Shown in pieces: positions 6,612 to 13,880 of a stretch of 19,449 nucleotides of DNA (the first letter of the stretch is position 1; each line of letters opens with the position of its first letter). Position numbers and translations under genes: made by a program. This DNA comes from CANKBT01 sp038236005 (lineage in GTDB: Bacteria; Actinomycetota; Actinomycetes; Mycobacteriales; SCTD01). The notes beneath the pieces are model-generated. The model did not search any database, was not told the origin of the DNA, and saw nothing but the letters and a program-made list of their open reading frames with translations. The stretch spans positions 1 to 19,449 of the forward strand of contig JBBSTI010000062.1 of assembly GCA_038236005.1 (NCBI GenBank), given 5' to 3'.

Positions 6612-7091
6612 CTAAATTGAAGGACGGTTCGCAGGAGAACGGTCCAGCCAGCCTTGCAGCAGCGCGACGGCAGCCGCCTGGTCGATGACCGCCCTGGCCG
6701 ACCTGCCGCGCTTGCCGGAGGCGCGTAGCGCTGCTGCGGCGGCAACGGTGGTGAGCCGCTCGTCCACCAGCTCGAGCGGCAGGTCGGTGAGGGCGCGCAC
6801 GGCCTCGACCCAGTCGCGGGCCATCTGGGCGCTGGCCGACACCGACGCCCCGGACAGCGAGGTGGGCAGGCCCACCAGGACGAGGACGGCCCCGCGCTCG
6901 ACCGCCAGATCCACCACCCGGCGGTGCCCCGGGGCCACGACGGTCTCGACCGGCGAGGCGAGGATGCGGTGCGGGTCGCTCGCGGCCACCCCCACCCGCA
7001 CCGTCCCGACGTCGACCGCGAGCACCACCCCCGGCGGGCCGGCACTGCGGTGCTCAGGCACGACCTGGTCGTGCGACACCTGCTCCGGCAC
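6612..7091 (-). CDS. ruvX: YqgF/RuvX family putative pre-16S rRNA nuclease
   Basis: RNase H-fold protein thought to process the 5' end of pre-16S rRNA, and once proposed as a Holliday junction resolvase. Motifs: LAVDVGTVRVGVA with the first catalytic Asp (about D27), VGLPTSLSG, LVDERLTTVAAAAAL with DER at 110-112, and VIDQAAAVALLQGWLD with the last Asp near 137. The family usually starts a few residues before the AVD motif. Here the N-terminus is longer and encoded by a 30-base tandem duplication giving a repeated HDQVVPE. The start is uncertain: GTG at 7091 is used here, GTGs at 7079 and 7061 are alternatives, and a CTG overlapping the alaS stop (CTGA, 7121) is also in frame. It ends at a TAG, 37 bases before mltG. 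Confidence 0.9.
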   Translation of the reverse strand: MPEQVSHDQVVPEHRSAGPPGVVLAVDVGTVRVGVAASDPHRILASPVETVVAPGHRRVVDLAVERGAVLVLVGLPTSLSGASVSASAQMARDWVEAVRALTDLPLELVDERLTTVAAAAALRASGKRGRSARAVIDQAAAVALLQGWLDRSPANRPSI

Positions 7092-7110
7092 GACCTGATC
7101 GTGCGGGACC
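7051..7110. repeat. 30-base tandem duplication, each copy containing a hairpin
   Basis: Bases 7051-7080 and 7081-7110 are two adjacent 30-base copies differing at four positions. Each holds an inverted repeat: GCACGAC/GTCGTGC around a 3-base loop in the first copy, GCACGA/TCGTGC in the second. The block lies between the alaS stop and the conserved part of ruvX, and is read there as VPHDQVVPEQ followed by VSHDQVVPEH. Confidence 0.9.
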
Positions 7111-7117
7111 GGACCGG

Positions 7118-9778
7118 TCAGGACGCCGCGACCCTGCCGACCAGCTGCTCGGCCCGGTTCAGCGCGACGCCGATGCCGGCGGCGTCGCTCCCGCCGCCCT
7201 GGGCCACGTCGGCCTTGCCGCCACCCTTGCCCCCGACCGCCTGGGCGGCCTCACGCAGGATGTCGTGGGCGGACAGCCCACGAGCCTGGCCGGCCTCGTT
7301 CACGGCGGCGACCAGGCTGACCCGGTCACCGCCGGCCGCGACGAGGACCACGCCGGGCCGGTCGCCGGCCAACCGGCCACGGATGTCCAGGGCCAGGCTG
7401 CGCACGAGATCGCCCGGGGTGGCGTCCGGTGCCTGGACCGCGACGAACGCGACGCCGGACACGTCGATGGCACCGGTCGCCAGCTCGGCCGCCTGCTGCA
7501 GGACCTTGCCGGCCCGCAGCTGGGCCACCTCGCGCTCGGCGTCCTTGAGCCGGGCGAGGGTGGCGGCGATCCGCTCCGGCAGCTCCTCCGGGCGCACCTT
7601 CATCGCCGCGGCGACCCCGGCGAGCAGGACGTGCTCGCGCGCCAGGTGCGCGTGGGCGTCCAGTCCGACCAGGCCCTCGACCCGGCGGGTGCCCGAGCCG
7701 ATCGAGCCCTCGCTCAGCAGCGTGATCGTGCCGAGCTGGCTGGAGCGGGCCGCGTGCGTGCCGCCGCACAGCTCCCGGGCGTAGTCGCCGACCTCGACGA
7801 CGCGGACCTCGTCGCCGTACTTCTCGCCGAACAGGGCGATCGCCCCGAGTTTTTTCGCCTCGTCCTGGCTGGTCACGAACGCCCGCACCTCGAGGTCGGC
7901 CAGCGTGATCTCGTTGATCTCCTGCTCGACGTCGCGCAGCACGCTCGCCGGCACCTGACCGGGCGAGGAGAAGTCGAAGCGGAAGCTTCCGGGCCGGTTC
8001 TCCGACCCGGCCTGGGTAGCCTCCTGCCCGAGCGCCTTGCGCAGAGCGGTGTGCACCAGATGGGTCGCGGTGTGCGCGCGAGAGATCGCCTTGCGACGCT
8101 CGACGTCGACCTGAGCCTGAGCCTGTGCGCCCACCTCGACCGAGCCTCGACGTACGAGCGCGCGATGCACGACCAGGTCCGGGAGCCCCTTCTGGACGTC
8201 GACGATCTCCAGCTCGGCGTCGCCGAGGACCAGCCGCCCATGGTCGGCCAGCTGACCACCGGACTCGGCGTAGAACGGGGTCCGGTCCAGCACCAGCTCG
8301 ACCGTGTCGCCCTCCGACGCGCTCTGGACCCGGGCGCCGCCGGCCAGCAGCCCACGGACCGTGGCCTCGGTGACCACCTCGGTGTAGCCGGTGAACGCGG
8401 TCGCTCCGGCCACCTCGAGCAGGTCACGGTAGGCGCTGGTGTCGGCTCCCCCGCCCCGCTTGGTGCGGGCGTCGCTCTTGGCGCGGTCCCGCTGCTCGCC
8501 CATCAGGCGCTGAAAACCCTCGGTGTCGACGCTGAGCCCCTGCTCGGCCGCCATCTCCAGCGTCAGGTCGATCGGGAAGCCGTACGTGTCGTGCAGGGCG
8601 AACGCCCGGTCGCCGCCGAGCACCCCGCTGGCCTTCGCGGCCGGCACCGCCTGGTCGAACACGGCCGCGCCGGTCTTCAGGGTCTCGAGGAAGGACCCCT
8701 CCTCACCCACCAGGACGGCGTTGATGCGCTCGGTATCGGTGACCAGCTCGGGATACTGCGGGCCCATCGCCCCGATCGTGGCCTCGATCAGCGGGGCCGC
8801 GGAGCCGTCCGGGGCGCCGAGCAGCCGCATCGCGCGGACGGCACGACGCACGATCCTGCGCAGGACGTACTCGCGGCCCTCGTTGCCGGGCCGGATCCCG
8901 TCACCGACGAGCATCACGGCCGTACGCACGTGGTCCGCGACGATCCGCAGCCGGACGTCAGCATCCTGGTCCTTGCCGTACGTCACGCCAGCGATCTCGG
9001 CGGCCCGGTCCAGGATGGCCTTGCTGGTGTCGATGTCGTAGATCGAACGGGCCCCCTGCAGGATCGCCGCGAGCCGCTCCAGGCCGAGCCCGGTGTCGAT
9101 GCTCTTGGCCGGCAGCTCCCCCAGGATCGGGAAGTCCTTGCCGGCGCCGGCGCCCCGCTCCTCCTGCATGAAGACCAGGTTCCAGACCTCGCGGAACCGC
9201 TCGTCGTCGACCGCCGGTCCGCCGTCTCGGCCGGCGTCCGGCCCGAGGTCGTAGAAGATCTCCGAGCACGGCCCGGAGGGTCCCGGGGCGCCGGTGGACC
9301 AGTAGTTTGTCGACATGTCGAGACGCTGTAGCCGCTCGACGGGGAAGCCGACGTCCCGGGTCCAGATGTCCGCGGCCTCGTCGTCGGTCTCGAACACCGT
9401 GACCCAGAGCCGGTCGGGGTCCAGGCCGTAGCCACCCGCGTCGAGAGACCCGGTCAGCAGCTCCCAGGCCAGCGGGATCGCCCGCTCCTTGAAGTAGTCG
9501 CCGAAGGAGAAGTTGCCGGCCATCTGGAAAAAGCTGCCGTGCCTCGTCGTCTTGCCGACCTCGTCGATGTCCAGGGTGCGTACGCACTTCTGCACGCTGG
9601 TGGCCCGCGGGTAGGGCGGCTGCTGCTGGCCGAGGAAGTAGGGCATGAACGGCACCATCCCGGCGACCGTCAGCAGCAGCGCCGGGTCGGGGCTGATCAG
9701 CGAGGCGCTGGGGACGACGGTGTGCTCACGGTCGCCGAAGAAGTCGAGGAAACGACGGCGAATCTCGTCGGACTGCAT
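7118..9778 (-). CDS. alaS: alanyl-tRNA synthetase
   Basis: Charges tRNA-Ala in the cytoplasm. It is 886 residues, full family length. The class II catalytic part shows LLLTVAGMVPFMPYFLG, KCVRTLDIDEVGKTTRHGSF and FQMAGNFSFGDYFKE, then YWSTGAPGPSGPCSEIFYDL and TGLGLERLAA. The editing domain has the zinc-binding HTATH near residues 566-570 and the C-x3-H of ELCGGTH near 669-673. The C-terminal DHHA1 region ends with GGKGGGKADVAQGGG, another family hallmark. The ATG at 9778 has GGGGAA (9786-9791) seven bases upstream. It follows the small membrane protein gene by 16 bases and is in the rarA-to-aroE run of minus-strand genes. Every key residue I checked is present. Confidence 0.98.
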   Translation of the reverse strand: MQSDEIRRRFLDFFGDREHTVVPSASLISPDPALLLTVAGMVPFMPYFLGQQQPPYPRATSVQKCVRTLDIDEVGKTTRHGSFFQMAGNFSFGDYFKERAIPLAWELLTGSLDAGGYGLDPDRLWVTVFETDDEAADIWTRDVGFPVERLQRLDMSTNYWSTGAPGPSGPCSEIFYDLGPDAGRDGGPAVDDERFREVWNLVFMQEERGAGAGKDFPILGELPAKSIDTGLGLERLAAILQGARSIYDIDTSKAILDRAAEIAGVTYGKDQDADVRLRIVADHVRTAVMLVGDGIRPGNEGREYVLRRIVRRAVRAMRLLGAPDGSAAPLIEATIGAMGPQYPELVTDTERINAVLVGEEGSFLETLKTGAAVFDQAVPAAKASGVLGGDRAFALHDTYGFPIDLTLEMAAEQGLSVDTEGFQRLMGEQRDRAKSDARTKRGGGADTSAYRDLLEVAGATAFTGYTEVVTEATVRGLLAGGARVQSASEGDTVELVLDRTPFYAESGGQLADHGRLVLGDAELEIVDVQKGLPDLVVHRALVRRGSVEVGAQAQAQVDVERRKAISRAHTATHLVHTALRKALGQEATQAGSENRPGSFRFDFSSPGQVPASVLRDVEQEINEITLADLEVRAFVTSQDEAKKLGAIALFGEKYGDEVRVVEVGDYARELCGGTHAARSSQLGTITLLSEGSIGSGTRRVEGLVGLDAHAHLAREHVLLAGVAAAMKVRPEELPERIAATLARLKDAEREVAQLRAGKVLQQAAELATGAIDVSGVAFVAVQAPDATPGDLVRSLALDIRGRLAGDRPGVVLVAAGGDRVSLVAAVNEAGQARGLSAHDILREAAQAVGGKGGGKADVAQGGGSDAAGIGVALNRAEQLVGRVAAS

Positions 9779-9785
9779 GATCGGG

Positions 9786-9791
9786 TTCCCC
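9786..9791 (-). promoter_or_regulatory. ribosome binding site of alaS
   Basis: GGGGAA lies seven bases before the ATG at 9778. It is one of the clearest Shine-Dalgarno sites in the window and fits a strongly translated synthetase gene. Confidence 0.6.
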
Positions 9792-9794
9792 TAG

Positions 9795-10043
9795 CTAGCT
9801 GTCGATGACGTCGGCCGAGCCGTCGAGGCCGAGCGCCTCGCGCAGCTCGCCCTCGCGCTCTGCCATCCCGGTCTTCATCTCCGCGGTGAACTCCCGCAGA
9901 GCGGCCGTCAGGTTGGCGAGCCCGCCGCTGGCCCGCTCCTGGACGCTGGCCGGGGCGTAGCGCTCAGCAGCCGAGGACAGCTTGCGCACCACCAGGATGC
10001 CGACAGTGGCGCCCAGCGAGATGTAGAACAGCCGCCGGGTCAC
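9795..10043 (-). CDS. small single-pass membrane protein (DUF6167-like)
   Basis: An 82-residue protein starting MTRRLFYISLGATVGILVVRKL, one N-terminal hydrophobic segment (about residues 4-20) flanked by basic residues. An amphipathic, charged C-terminal half contains MKTGMAEREGELREALGLDG. A small protein with the same AERE-ELREALGL ending sits between alaS and a DUF948 gene in many actinobacteria, and I recall it as DUF6167. The function is unknown. The GTG start overlaps the DUF948 stop codon as GTGA, so the two are translationally coupled and may act together at the membrane. Confidence 0.8.
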   Translation of the reverse strand: MTRRLFYISLGATVGILVVRKLSSAAERYAPASVQERASGGLANLTAALREFTAEMKTGMAEREGELREALGLDGSADVIDS

Positions 10044-10438
10044 GCGGGCTTCCTGTCACGGGGCTTCTTCAGCTCAGCCTTGACCTGCTTGGTCACGTCG
10101 GCCTTGTCGCGGTTGCCAGCAGCTTTGCGTACGCCGTAGGAAAAGGCGGCAACCTTGATCACCGGGCTGCCGACGGTCGCGGCGAACAGGCTCGTCAGGC
10201 TGGACAGGTTGCTCGTCATCGACTGCACGTTGGCGGTGATCGCGTCGACCCGCACCAGCTCGCCGTTGATCGAGGTCACCGTGTCGTTGGCCTTGGTGAG
10301 CAGCGGGACGGTCTCGGTGGTGATGCCCATGACCAGGCGCTGGGTCTCCTCGACCACCCGGGTCAGCTTGAAGACCAGGTAGCAGAGAAAAAGGATGATC
10401 AGGGCGAAGAACCCCGCAAAGATCAGTCCGACTGTCAC
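10040..10438 (-). CDS. DUF948 membrane protein
   Basis: A 132-residue protein with one N-terminal membrane segment (IFAGFFALIILFLCYLVFKL, about residues 6-25). A predicted coiled-coil-like stretch follows, rich in Thr/Val/Asn heptads (VVEETQRLVMGITTETVPLL, TKANDTVTSINGELVRVDAI, TANVQSMTSNLSSLTSLF), then a basic tail (KQVKAELKKPRDRKPA). This is the DUF948 pattern, a widespread Gram-positive family without an assigned biochemical role. The GTG start overlaps the rarA stop (GTGA), and its own stop overlaps the next start (GTGA), so rarA, this gene and the small membrane protein form a coupled trio. Confidence 0.88.
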   Translation of the reverse strand: MTVGLIFAGFFALIILFLCYLVFKLTRVVEETQRLVMGITTETVPLLTKANDTVTSINGELVRVDAITANVQSMTSNLSSLTSLFAATVGSPVIKVAAFSYGVRKAAGNRDKADVTKQVKAELKKPRDRKPA

Positions 10439-11898
10439 TCGTGCTCCTCGATCTCGTCGTGCATGTCGTGGTGACCGGTCCCCAGCTCGTCCGGGGTGGG
10501 TGGCGCGGGGTTGCAGCGGGGCCGAAAGCCGCTCGCGACGTCCTCGGGCTCGACCCGACGGTCACCGCGCAGCACCTCGCGCAGCCCCGCGAGCCGTTCG
10601 GTGACGACACGCTCGACCCCCAGACCACGGGGCGAGTAGTACTCCCGCCCTGCGACGGGGTCCGGCGCGTACTGCTGTGCGACGACCCCTCCCGGGAAAT
10701 CGTGAGGGTAGCGGTAGCCACCGACCCCCAGCTTCTTCGCCCCCGCGTAGTGGTTGTCGCGCAGGTGCGTCGGCACGGTCCCGGTCAGACCTTTGCGGAC
10801 GTCCTCGACGGCCGCGGTGATCCCGGCGATGACGGCGTTGCTCTTGGGCGCCAGCGCCAGATGGATCGCTGCCTGCGCCAGGTTGAGCCGCGCCTCGGGC
10901 AGCCCGATCAGCTCCAGCGCCTGGGCCGCCGCCACCGCGGTGGTCAGGCTGGCCGGGTCGGCGATCCCGATGTCCTCGCTGGCGCTGACCACCATCCGAC
11001 GGGCGATGAAGCGCGGGTCCTCCCCCGCCTCCAGCATCCGGGCCAGGTAGTGCAGGGTCGCGTCGACGTCGGAGCCTCGGATCGACTTGATGAAGCCGCT
11101 GATCACGTCGTAGTGCTGGTCGCCGTCCTTGTCGTAGCGCACGGCCGCCCGGTCGACGGCCCGCTCCAGGCGTTCGAGCGTCACCTCTCCCGGCTCGCCG
11201 TGCGACGGCGCTGCCGCCTCCAGAGCGGTGAGGGCACGACGGGCGTCGCCCCCGGCCAGGCGTACGAGAAAGTCCTCTGCCTCAGGCGTCAGCCTGGTGC
11301 CGGGCAGCTCGCGGTCCAGGGCCCGGTGCACCAGGGCGCGGATGTCGTCGTCGGTCAGGGGCTGCAGGGTGAGCAGCAGCGAGCGGGACAGCAGGGGCCC
11401 GATCACGCTGAAGAACGGGTTCTCCGTGGTCGCCGCGACCAGGGTGACCCAGCGGTTCTCGACGCTCGGCAGCAGCGCGTCCTGCTGACTCTTGCTGAAC
11501 CGGTGGACCTCGTCGACGAACAGCACGGTCTGAGCGCCGGTACTGCTGAGCGCCTGACGGGCCTCGTCCACCACCTGGCGTACGTCCTTGACCCCCGCGG
11601 TGACCGCCGACAGCTCCCGGAACCGCCGTCGGCTGCTGCGGGCGATCACGGTGGCGAGCGTGGTCTTGCCGGTGCCGGGCGGGCCGTGCAGGATCACGCT
11701 GATCGGGGCGTCGCCCTCGACCAGCCTGCGCAGCGGGGCGCCTTCGGCGAGCAGGTGCTGCTGCCCCACGACGTCGTCCAGGGTCTGCGGACGCATCCGG
11801 ACCGCGAGCGGCGCGACCTTCGCCTCGGCCGCCCGCTCACCCTCGTCGAACAGCGACGCCGTGTCGCTGCCGTCGGTGCTGCCGGGGCGCGCTGCCAT
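10435..11898 (-). CDS. rarA: replication-associated recombination protein A (RarA/MgsA AAA+ ATPase)
   Basis: A 487-residue AAA+ ATPase of the clamp-loader-like group that acts at stalled replication forks. Visible: SLFDEG and the basic RMRPQTLDDVVGQQHLL (box II/start of the AAA+ core), Walker A GPPGTGKT (72-79), Walker B FVDEVH (127-132), AATTENPFFSV (sensor 1 region), LLSRSLLL, and the sensor 2 GGDARRALTALEAA. C-terminal tetramerisation signatures SGFIKSIRGSDVDA, RMVVSASEDIG and GYRYPHDFPGG are all present. Beyond the usual end there is an extra tail of about 30 residues with a His/acidic finish (GHHDMHDEIEEHE). No ribosome binding site precedes the ATG; a TAGGCT box lies seven bases upstream. 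From memory, rpsD lies next to rarA in Streptomyces; it is absent here. Confidence 0.95.
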   Translation of the reverse strand: MAARPGSTDGSDTASLFDEGERAAEAKVAPLAVRMRPQTLDDVVGQQHLLAEGAPLRRLVEGDAPISVILHGPPGTGKTTLATVIARSSRRRFRELSAVTAGVKDVRQVVDEARQALSSTGAQTVLFVDEVHRFSKSQQDALLPSVENRWVTLVAATTENPFFSVIGPLLSRSLLLTLQPLTDDDIRALVHRALDRELPGTRLTPEAEDFLVRLAGGDARRALTALEAAAPSHGEPGEVTLERLERAVDRAAVRYDKDGDQHYDVISGFIKSIRGSDVDATLHYLARMLEAGEDPRFIARRMVVSASEDIGIADPASLTTAVAAAQALELIGLPEARLNLAQAAIHLALAPKSNAVIAGITAAVEDVRKGLTGTVPTHLRDNHYAGAKKLGVGGYRYPHDFPGGVVAQQYAPDPVAGREYYSPRGLGVERVVTERLAGLREVLRGDRRVEPEDVASGFRPRCNPAPPTPDELGTGHHDMHDEIEEHE

Positions 11899-11905
11899 GA
11901 GGGCG

Positions 11906-11911
11906 AGCCTA
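11906..11911 (-). promoter_or_regulatory. candidate -10 box for a leaderless rarA transcript
   Basis: TAGGCT (TANNNT) ends seven bases before the rarA ATG at 11898, and no Shine-Dalgarno sequence is present. This would be the promoter for the long rarA-to-aroE run. No good -35 match is visible. Confidence 0.5.
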
Positions 11912-11949
11912 CGGACCGGGCTACGTCGACCGGCTGCCGTTCACGGCAT

Positions 11950-12038
11950 GCACACGTTGTCTCGGCCGTACGCAGGTCGCAACGCGCTGAGCTGGGGCGT
12001 CGACGCGCCTGACGGCCTGTTGCCGGCACAACGTGTGC
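11950..12038. repeat. widely spaced 11-base inverted repeat in the divergent rarA/DUF559 gap
   Basis: GCACACGTTGT (11950-11960) and ACAACGTGTGC (12028-12038) are perfect reverse complements separated by 67 bases. They lie in the 229-base interval between the rarA start and the DUF559 start used here. That interval also holds an imperfect CAACCGG.../...CCGGTTG hairpin near 12050-12085 and one TTGTGGACAA site (12082-12091), the complement of the actinobacterial DnaA box TTGTCCACA. Paired operator sites are possible, but no function can be assigned. Confidence 0.35.
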
Positions 12039-12127
12039 GGACGTTGCGCCCAACCGGCGGCCGTGTCGCTCTCGCGGCCGGTTGTGGACAACCCGCGCGG
12101 CTCCCCGGGGTGGGTCACGCTCACCCC

Positions 12128-12901
12128 GTGACCCACCCGTCCTCCGCATACGGGCCCAGAACGGCCCCCGAGCCCGAGAGCCGCTCGGCAGCCGCGCTGC
12201 GATCCGCCGGCCGCGACGCGGTCCTCAGCCATGAGACGGCGGCCCGGCTGCATCGCCTGGAGCTGGTCGTTCCTGGCGACGCACACCTCACCGTCGGTCG
12301 AGACCGAAGCCGCCGCCTGGTCGACGGGCGGCACACACACCGCCGTCCGCTCGACCCGGACGAGCGCACGAGCGTCGATGGGCTGGCCTGCACGTCGGGG
12401 CTGCGTACGGTCCGCGACCTCGCCCGCAGCCTGCCGCTCGGGGAGGGCCTCGCGGTCGCCGAGTCAGCGCTGCGCCGAGGCTTGCTCACCCAGGCTGCGC
12501 TGACCGCCGACCTGGGCTCGACCCGGGGAGGCGGCGCTGCGCGCGCCCGCCTGCTGGTGCCGCTGCTCCACCCACGGTCCGACTCGGTCCTCGAGAGCCT
12601 CGCGGCTGCGGCGTTTCACGAGCACGGCCTGCCGCCGCCGGTGCGCCAGCACGAGATCAGCGACTCCCGCGGCGTCCTGGTGGCACGGACCGACTTCTGC
12701 TGGCCGTGGGCCCGGCTCGTCGTCGAGGTCGACGGGTTCGCCTTCCACAGCGACCGGCGGGCCTACCGGCGCGACCGAGAGCGGTCGAACCGACTGTGCC
12801 GACTCGGCTGGCGCGTGCTGCGCTTCACGTACGGGGACATCAGAACGCGCCCCCAGGTCATGGCCGTCATGATCCGCGGGTGCCTGGCCTCGTCAGCCTG
12901 A
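12128..12901 (+). CDS. DUF559 (PD-(D/E)XK-like) domain protein, N-terminus uncertain
   Basis: From the GTG at 12128 the product is 257 residues. The C-terminal half is a DUF559 domain, a Vsr-like nuclease fold: RTDFCWPWARLVVEVDGFAF (the D and E-V-D of the active-site pattern), then YRRDRERSNRLCRLGW and VLRFTYGDI. The middle part (AGRDAVLSHETAARLHRLEL; LACTSGLRTVRDLARSLPLG) matches the AbiEi-like region found before DUF559 in many actinobacterial proteins. Those relatives normally begin with a winged helix of about 50 residues, which I do not see. The frame is open back to an ATG at 11948, but that extra sequence does not resemble the winged helix. There is no ribosome binding site at correct spacing for either start. 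Either the N-terminus is divergent or it is truncated. Its function, perhaps in DNA turnover or defence, is unknown. Confidence 0.75.
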   Translation: MTHPSSAYGPRTAPEPESRSAAALRSAGRDAVLSHETAARLHRLELVVPGDAHLTVGRDRSRRLVDGRHTHRRPLDPDERTSVDGLACTSGLRTVRDLARSLPLGEGLAVAESALRRGLLTQAALTADLGSTRGGGAARARLLVPLLHPRSDSVLESLAAAAFHEHGLPPPVRQHEISDSRGVLVARTDFCWPWARLVVEVDGFAFHSDRRAYRRDRERSNRLCRLGWRVLRFTYGDIRTRPQVMAVMIRGCLASSA

Positions 12902-12914
12902 GGTGACGCCTTCT

Positions 12915-12920
12915 TATCCT
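12915..12920 (+). promoter_or_regulatory. candidate -10 box for a leaderless GNAT transcript
   Basis: TATCCT, a near-consensus -10, ends six bases before the GTG at 12927 and lies just after the DUF559 stop. It favours 12927 over the in-frame GTG at 12903, which precedes the box. Confidence 0.5.
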
Positions 12921-12926
12921 GGGCCG

Positions 12927-13670
12927 GTGCGTGTGACCCCCCTGACCTCCGCGGCCGAGGTGCTGCTCGCCACCGACCACGACCCGTACGCCCGCAACAC
13001 GTTCCGCGGCGCGATGGTCCGCGGCTGGTCGACCGACGGCGCGACGGCCTGGCTCGGCACCGACATGCTCGACCCGACGACCTACCTGTCAGCGCTCGGC
13101 GACCCGGGCATCGTCGGCGAGCTGGTCGGCGAGGTGCTCGACCAGCTGACCTACCGACAGCAGGTCACTCTCCCTCGAGGCGCCGGCGCCCGGCTGCCCG
13201 CGTGGGTCGGGCTGGCCGGGACGCCGTGGGACTTCCGGTGGCTGGACGTCGCTCCCGATCTCCAGGCAGGTGAGGAGCTGGTCGCTCCGGTCACCGACCT
13301 GCAGGCGGTCCAGGCGCTGCTCGACGTGGCGAGCCCGGACGCCACGGTCGTCCCGGGTCACCCGCGCGACCGCGGCTGGGTGGGGATCACCGGACCGGAC
13401 GGGTTGCTCGCAGTCGCCTGCGACACCTCGACCGGCGACGGGGTCGGGCACCTGAGCTCGATCGCGGTCCACCCTGGCTCACGCGGTAAGGGCTTCGGCG
13501 CGGCCGTGACCGCCGCGTTGGCCCGGCGTCAGCTCGACGCGGGCGCCGACCTCGTGGGCCTGGGGATGTACGCCGACAACGTGGCTGCGCGGGGCTTGTA
13601 CGACGCCCTCGGCTTCCACGACGACCACCGGTTCACCAGCGGACCGCTGCAGGTCCGCGGTCGCTGGTAG
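12927..13670 (+). CDS. GNAT family N-acetyltransferase
   Basis: A 247-residue protein whose C-terminal half is a GNAT fold: VGHLSSIAVHPGSRGKGFG (motif A with the acetyl-CoA pyrophosphate loop R/S-G-K-G-F-G), AAVTAALARRQL, and LGMYADNVAARGLYDALGF (motif B), then HDDHRF. The N-terminal half (PLTSAAEVLLATDHDPYARN; FRGAMVRGWSTDGATAWLG) resembles no domain I can name and may be a degenerate second GNAT repeat. The substrate is unknown. I chose GTG at 12927 because a TATCCT box lies six bases upstream and the protein then starts VRVTPLTSA. The earlier GTG at 12903 has no ribosome binding site. It converges on aspS across a repeat-filled gap. Confidence 0.88.
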   Translation: MRVTPLTSAAEVLLATDHDPYARNTFRGAMVRGWSTDGATAWLGTDMLDPTTYLSALGDPGIVGELVGEVLDQLTYRQQVTLPRGAGARLPAWVGLAGTPWDFRWLDVAPDLQAGEELVAPVTDLQAVQALLDVASPDATVVPGHPRDRGWVGITGPDGLLAVACDTSTGDGVGHLSSIAVHPGSRGKGFGAAVTAALARRQLDAGADLVGLGMYADNVAARGLYDALGFHDDHRFTSGPLQVRGRW

Positions 13671-13693
13671 CCCCTCGCCGCCGCTGGCACCTC

Positions 13694-13781
13694 GCACCTC
13701 GCGCCTCGCAGCCCCGCAGCCGACCGCACCTCGCGCCTCGCAGCCCCGCAGCCGACCGCACCTCGCGCCTCGCAGCCAACC
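13694..13781. repeat. 32-base tandem array in the GNAT/aspS gap
   Basis: Two identical 32-base copies at 13694-13725 and 13726-13757, then a shortened 24-base copy at 13758-13781 that has lost the CCGCAGCCG part. The unit begins GCACCTCGCGCCTCGCAGCC. A partial GGCACCTC precedes the first full copy. The array begins 23 bases after the GNAT stop and no gene is visible in it. Confidence 0.92.
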
Positions 13782-13784
13782 GCA

Positions 13785-13812
13785 CCGTCATCAGTGGTTC
13801 CCCTGATGACGG
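13785..13812. terminator. hairpin between convergent GNAT and aspS, probable bidirectional terminator
   Basis: CCGTCATCAG (13785-13794) pairs perfectly with CTGATGACGG (13803-13812) around the loop TGGTTCCC. There is no T tract. The position between two converging genes supports a terminator. The right arm is part of the first unit of the 19-base array, so later units could pair with the same left arm. Confidence 0.6.
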
Positions 13813-13880
13813 GTGGGGTGCCGGATGACGGGTGGGTGCCCCGATGACGGGTGGGTGCCCCGATGACGGGTGGGTGCCCG
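13805..13880. repeat. 19-base tandem array, four units
   Basis: Units start at 13805, 13824, 13843 and 13862. The second and third are identical (GATGACGGGTGGGTGCCCC), the first and fourth differ slightly. The array stops 18 bases before the aspS stop codon. It is contiguous copies without spacers, so it is not a CRISPR array. Confidence 0.93.

Noticed and set aside
5489..7045. mltG reading frame extended into ruvX to give a 518-residue protein
   Set aside because: The extra 157 residues are an out-of-frame reading of ruvX coding sequence. The family N-terminus (basic leader then membrane anchor) starts at the ATG at 6574.
7265..9331. 688-codon plus-strand open frame opposite alaS
   Set aside because: alaS is complete with every family motif; the opposite frame has only low-complexity sequence, a GC-driven shadow.
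12082..12091. Replication origin suggested by a DnaA-box-like TTGTGGACAA
   Set aside because: A single box, no AT-rich unwinding region, and no dnaA, dnaN or gyrB nearby.
13694..13880. Possible CRISPR array
   Set aside because: The 32-base and 19-base units are directly contiguous with no unique spacers, and no cas gene is present in the window.
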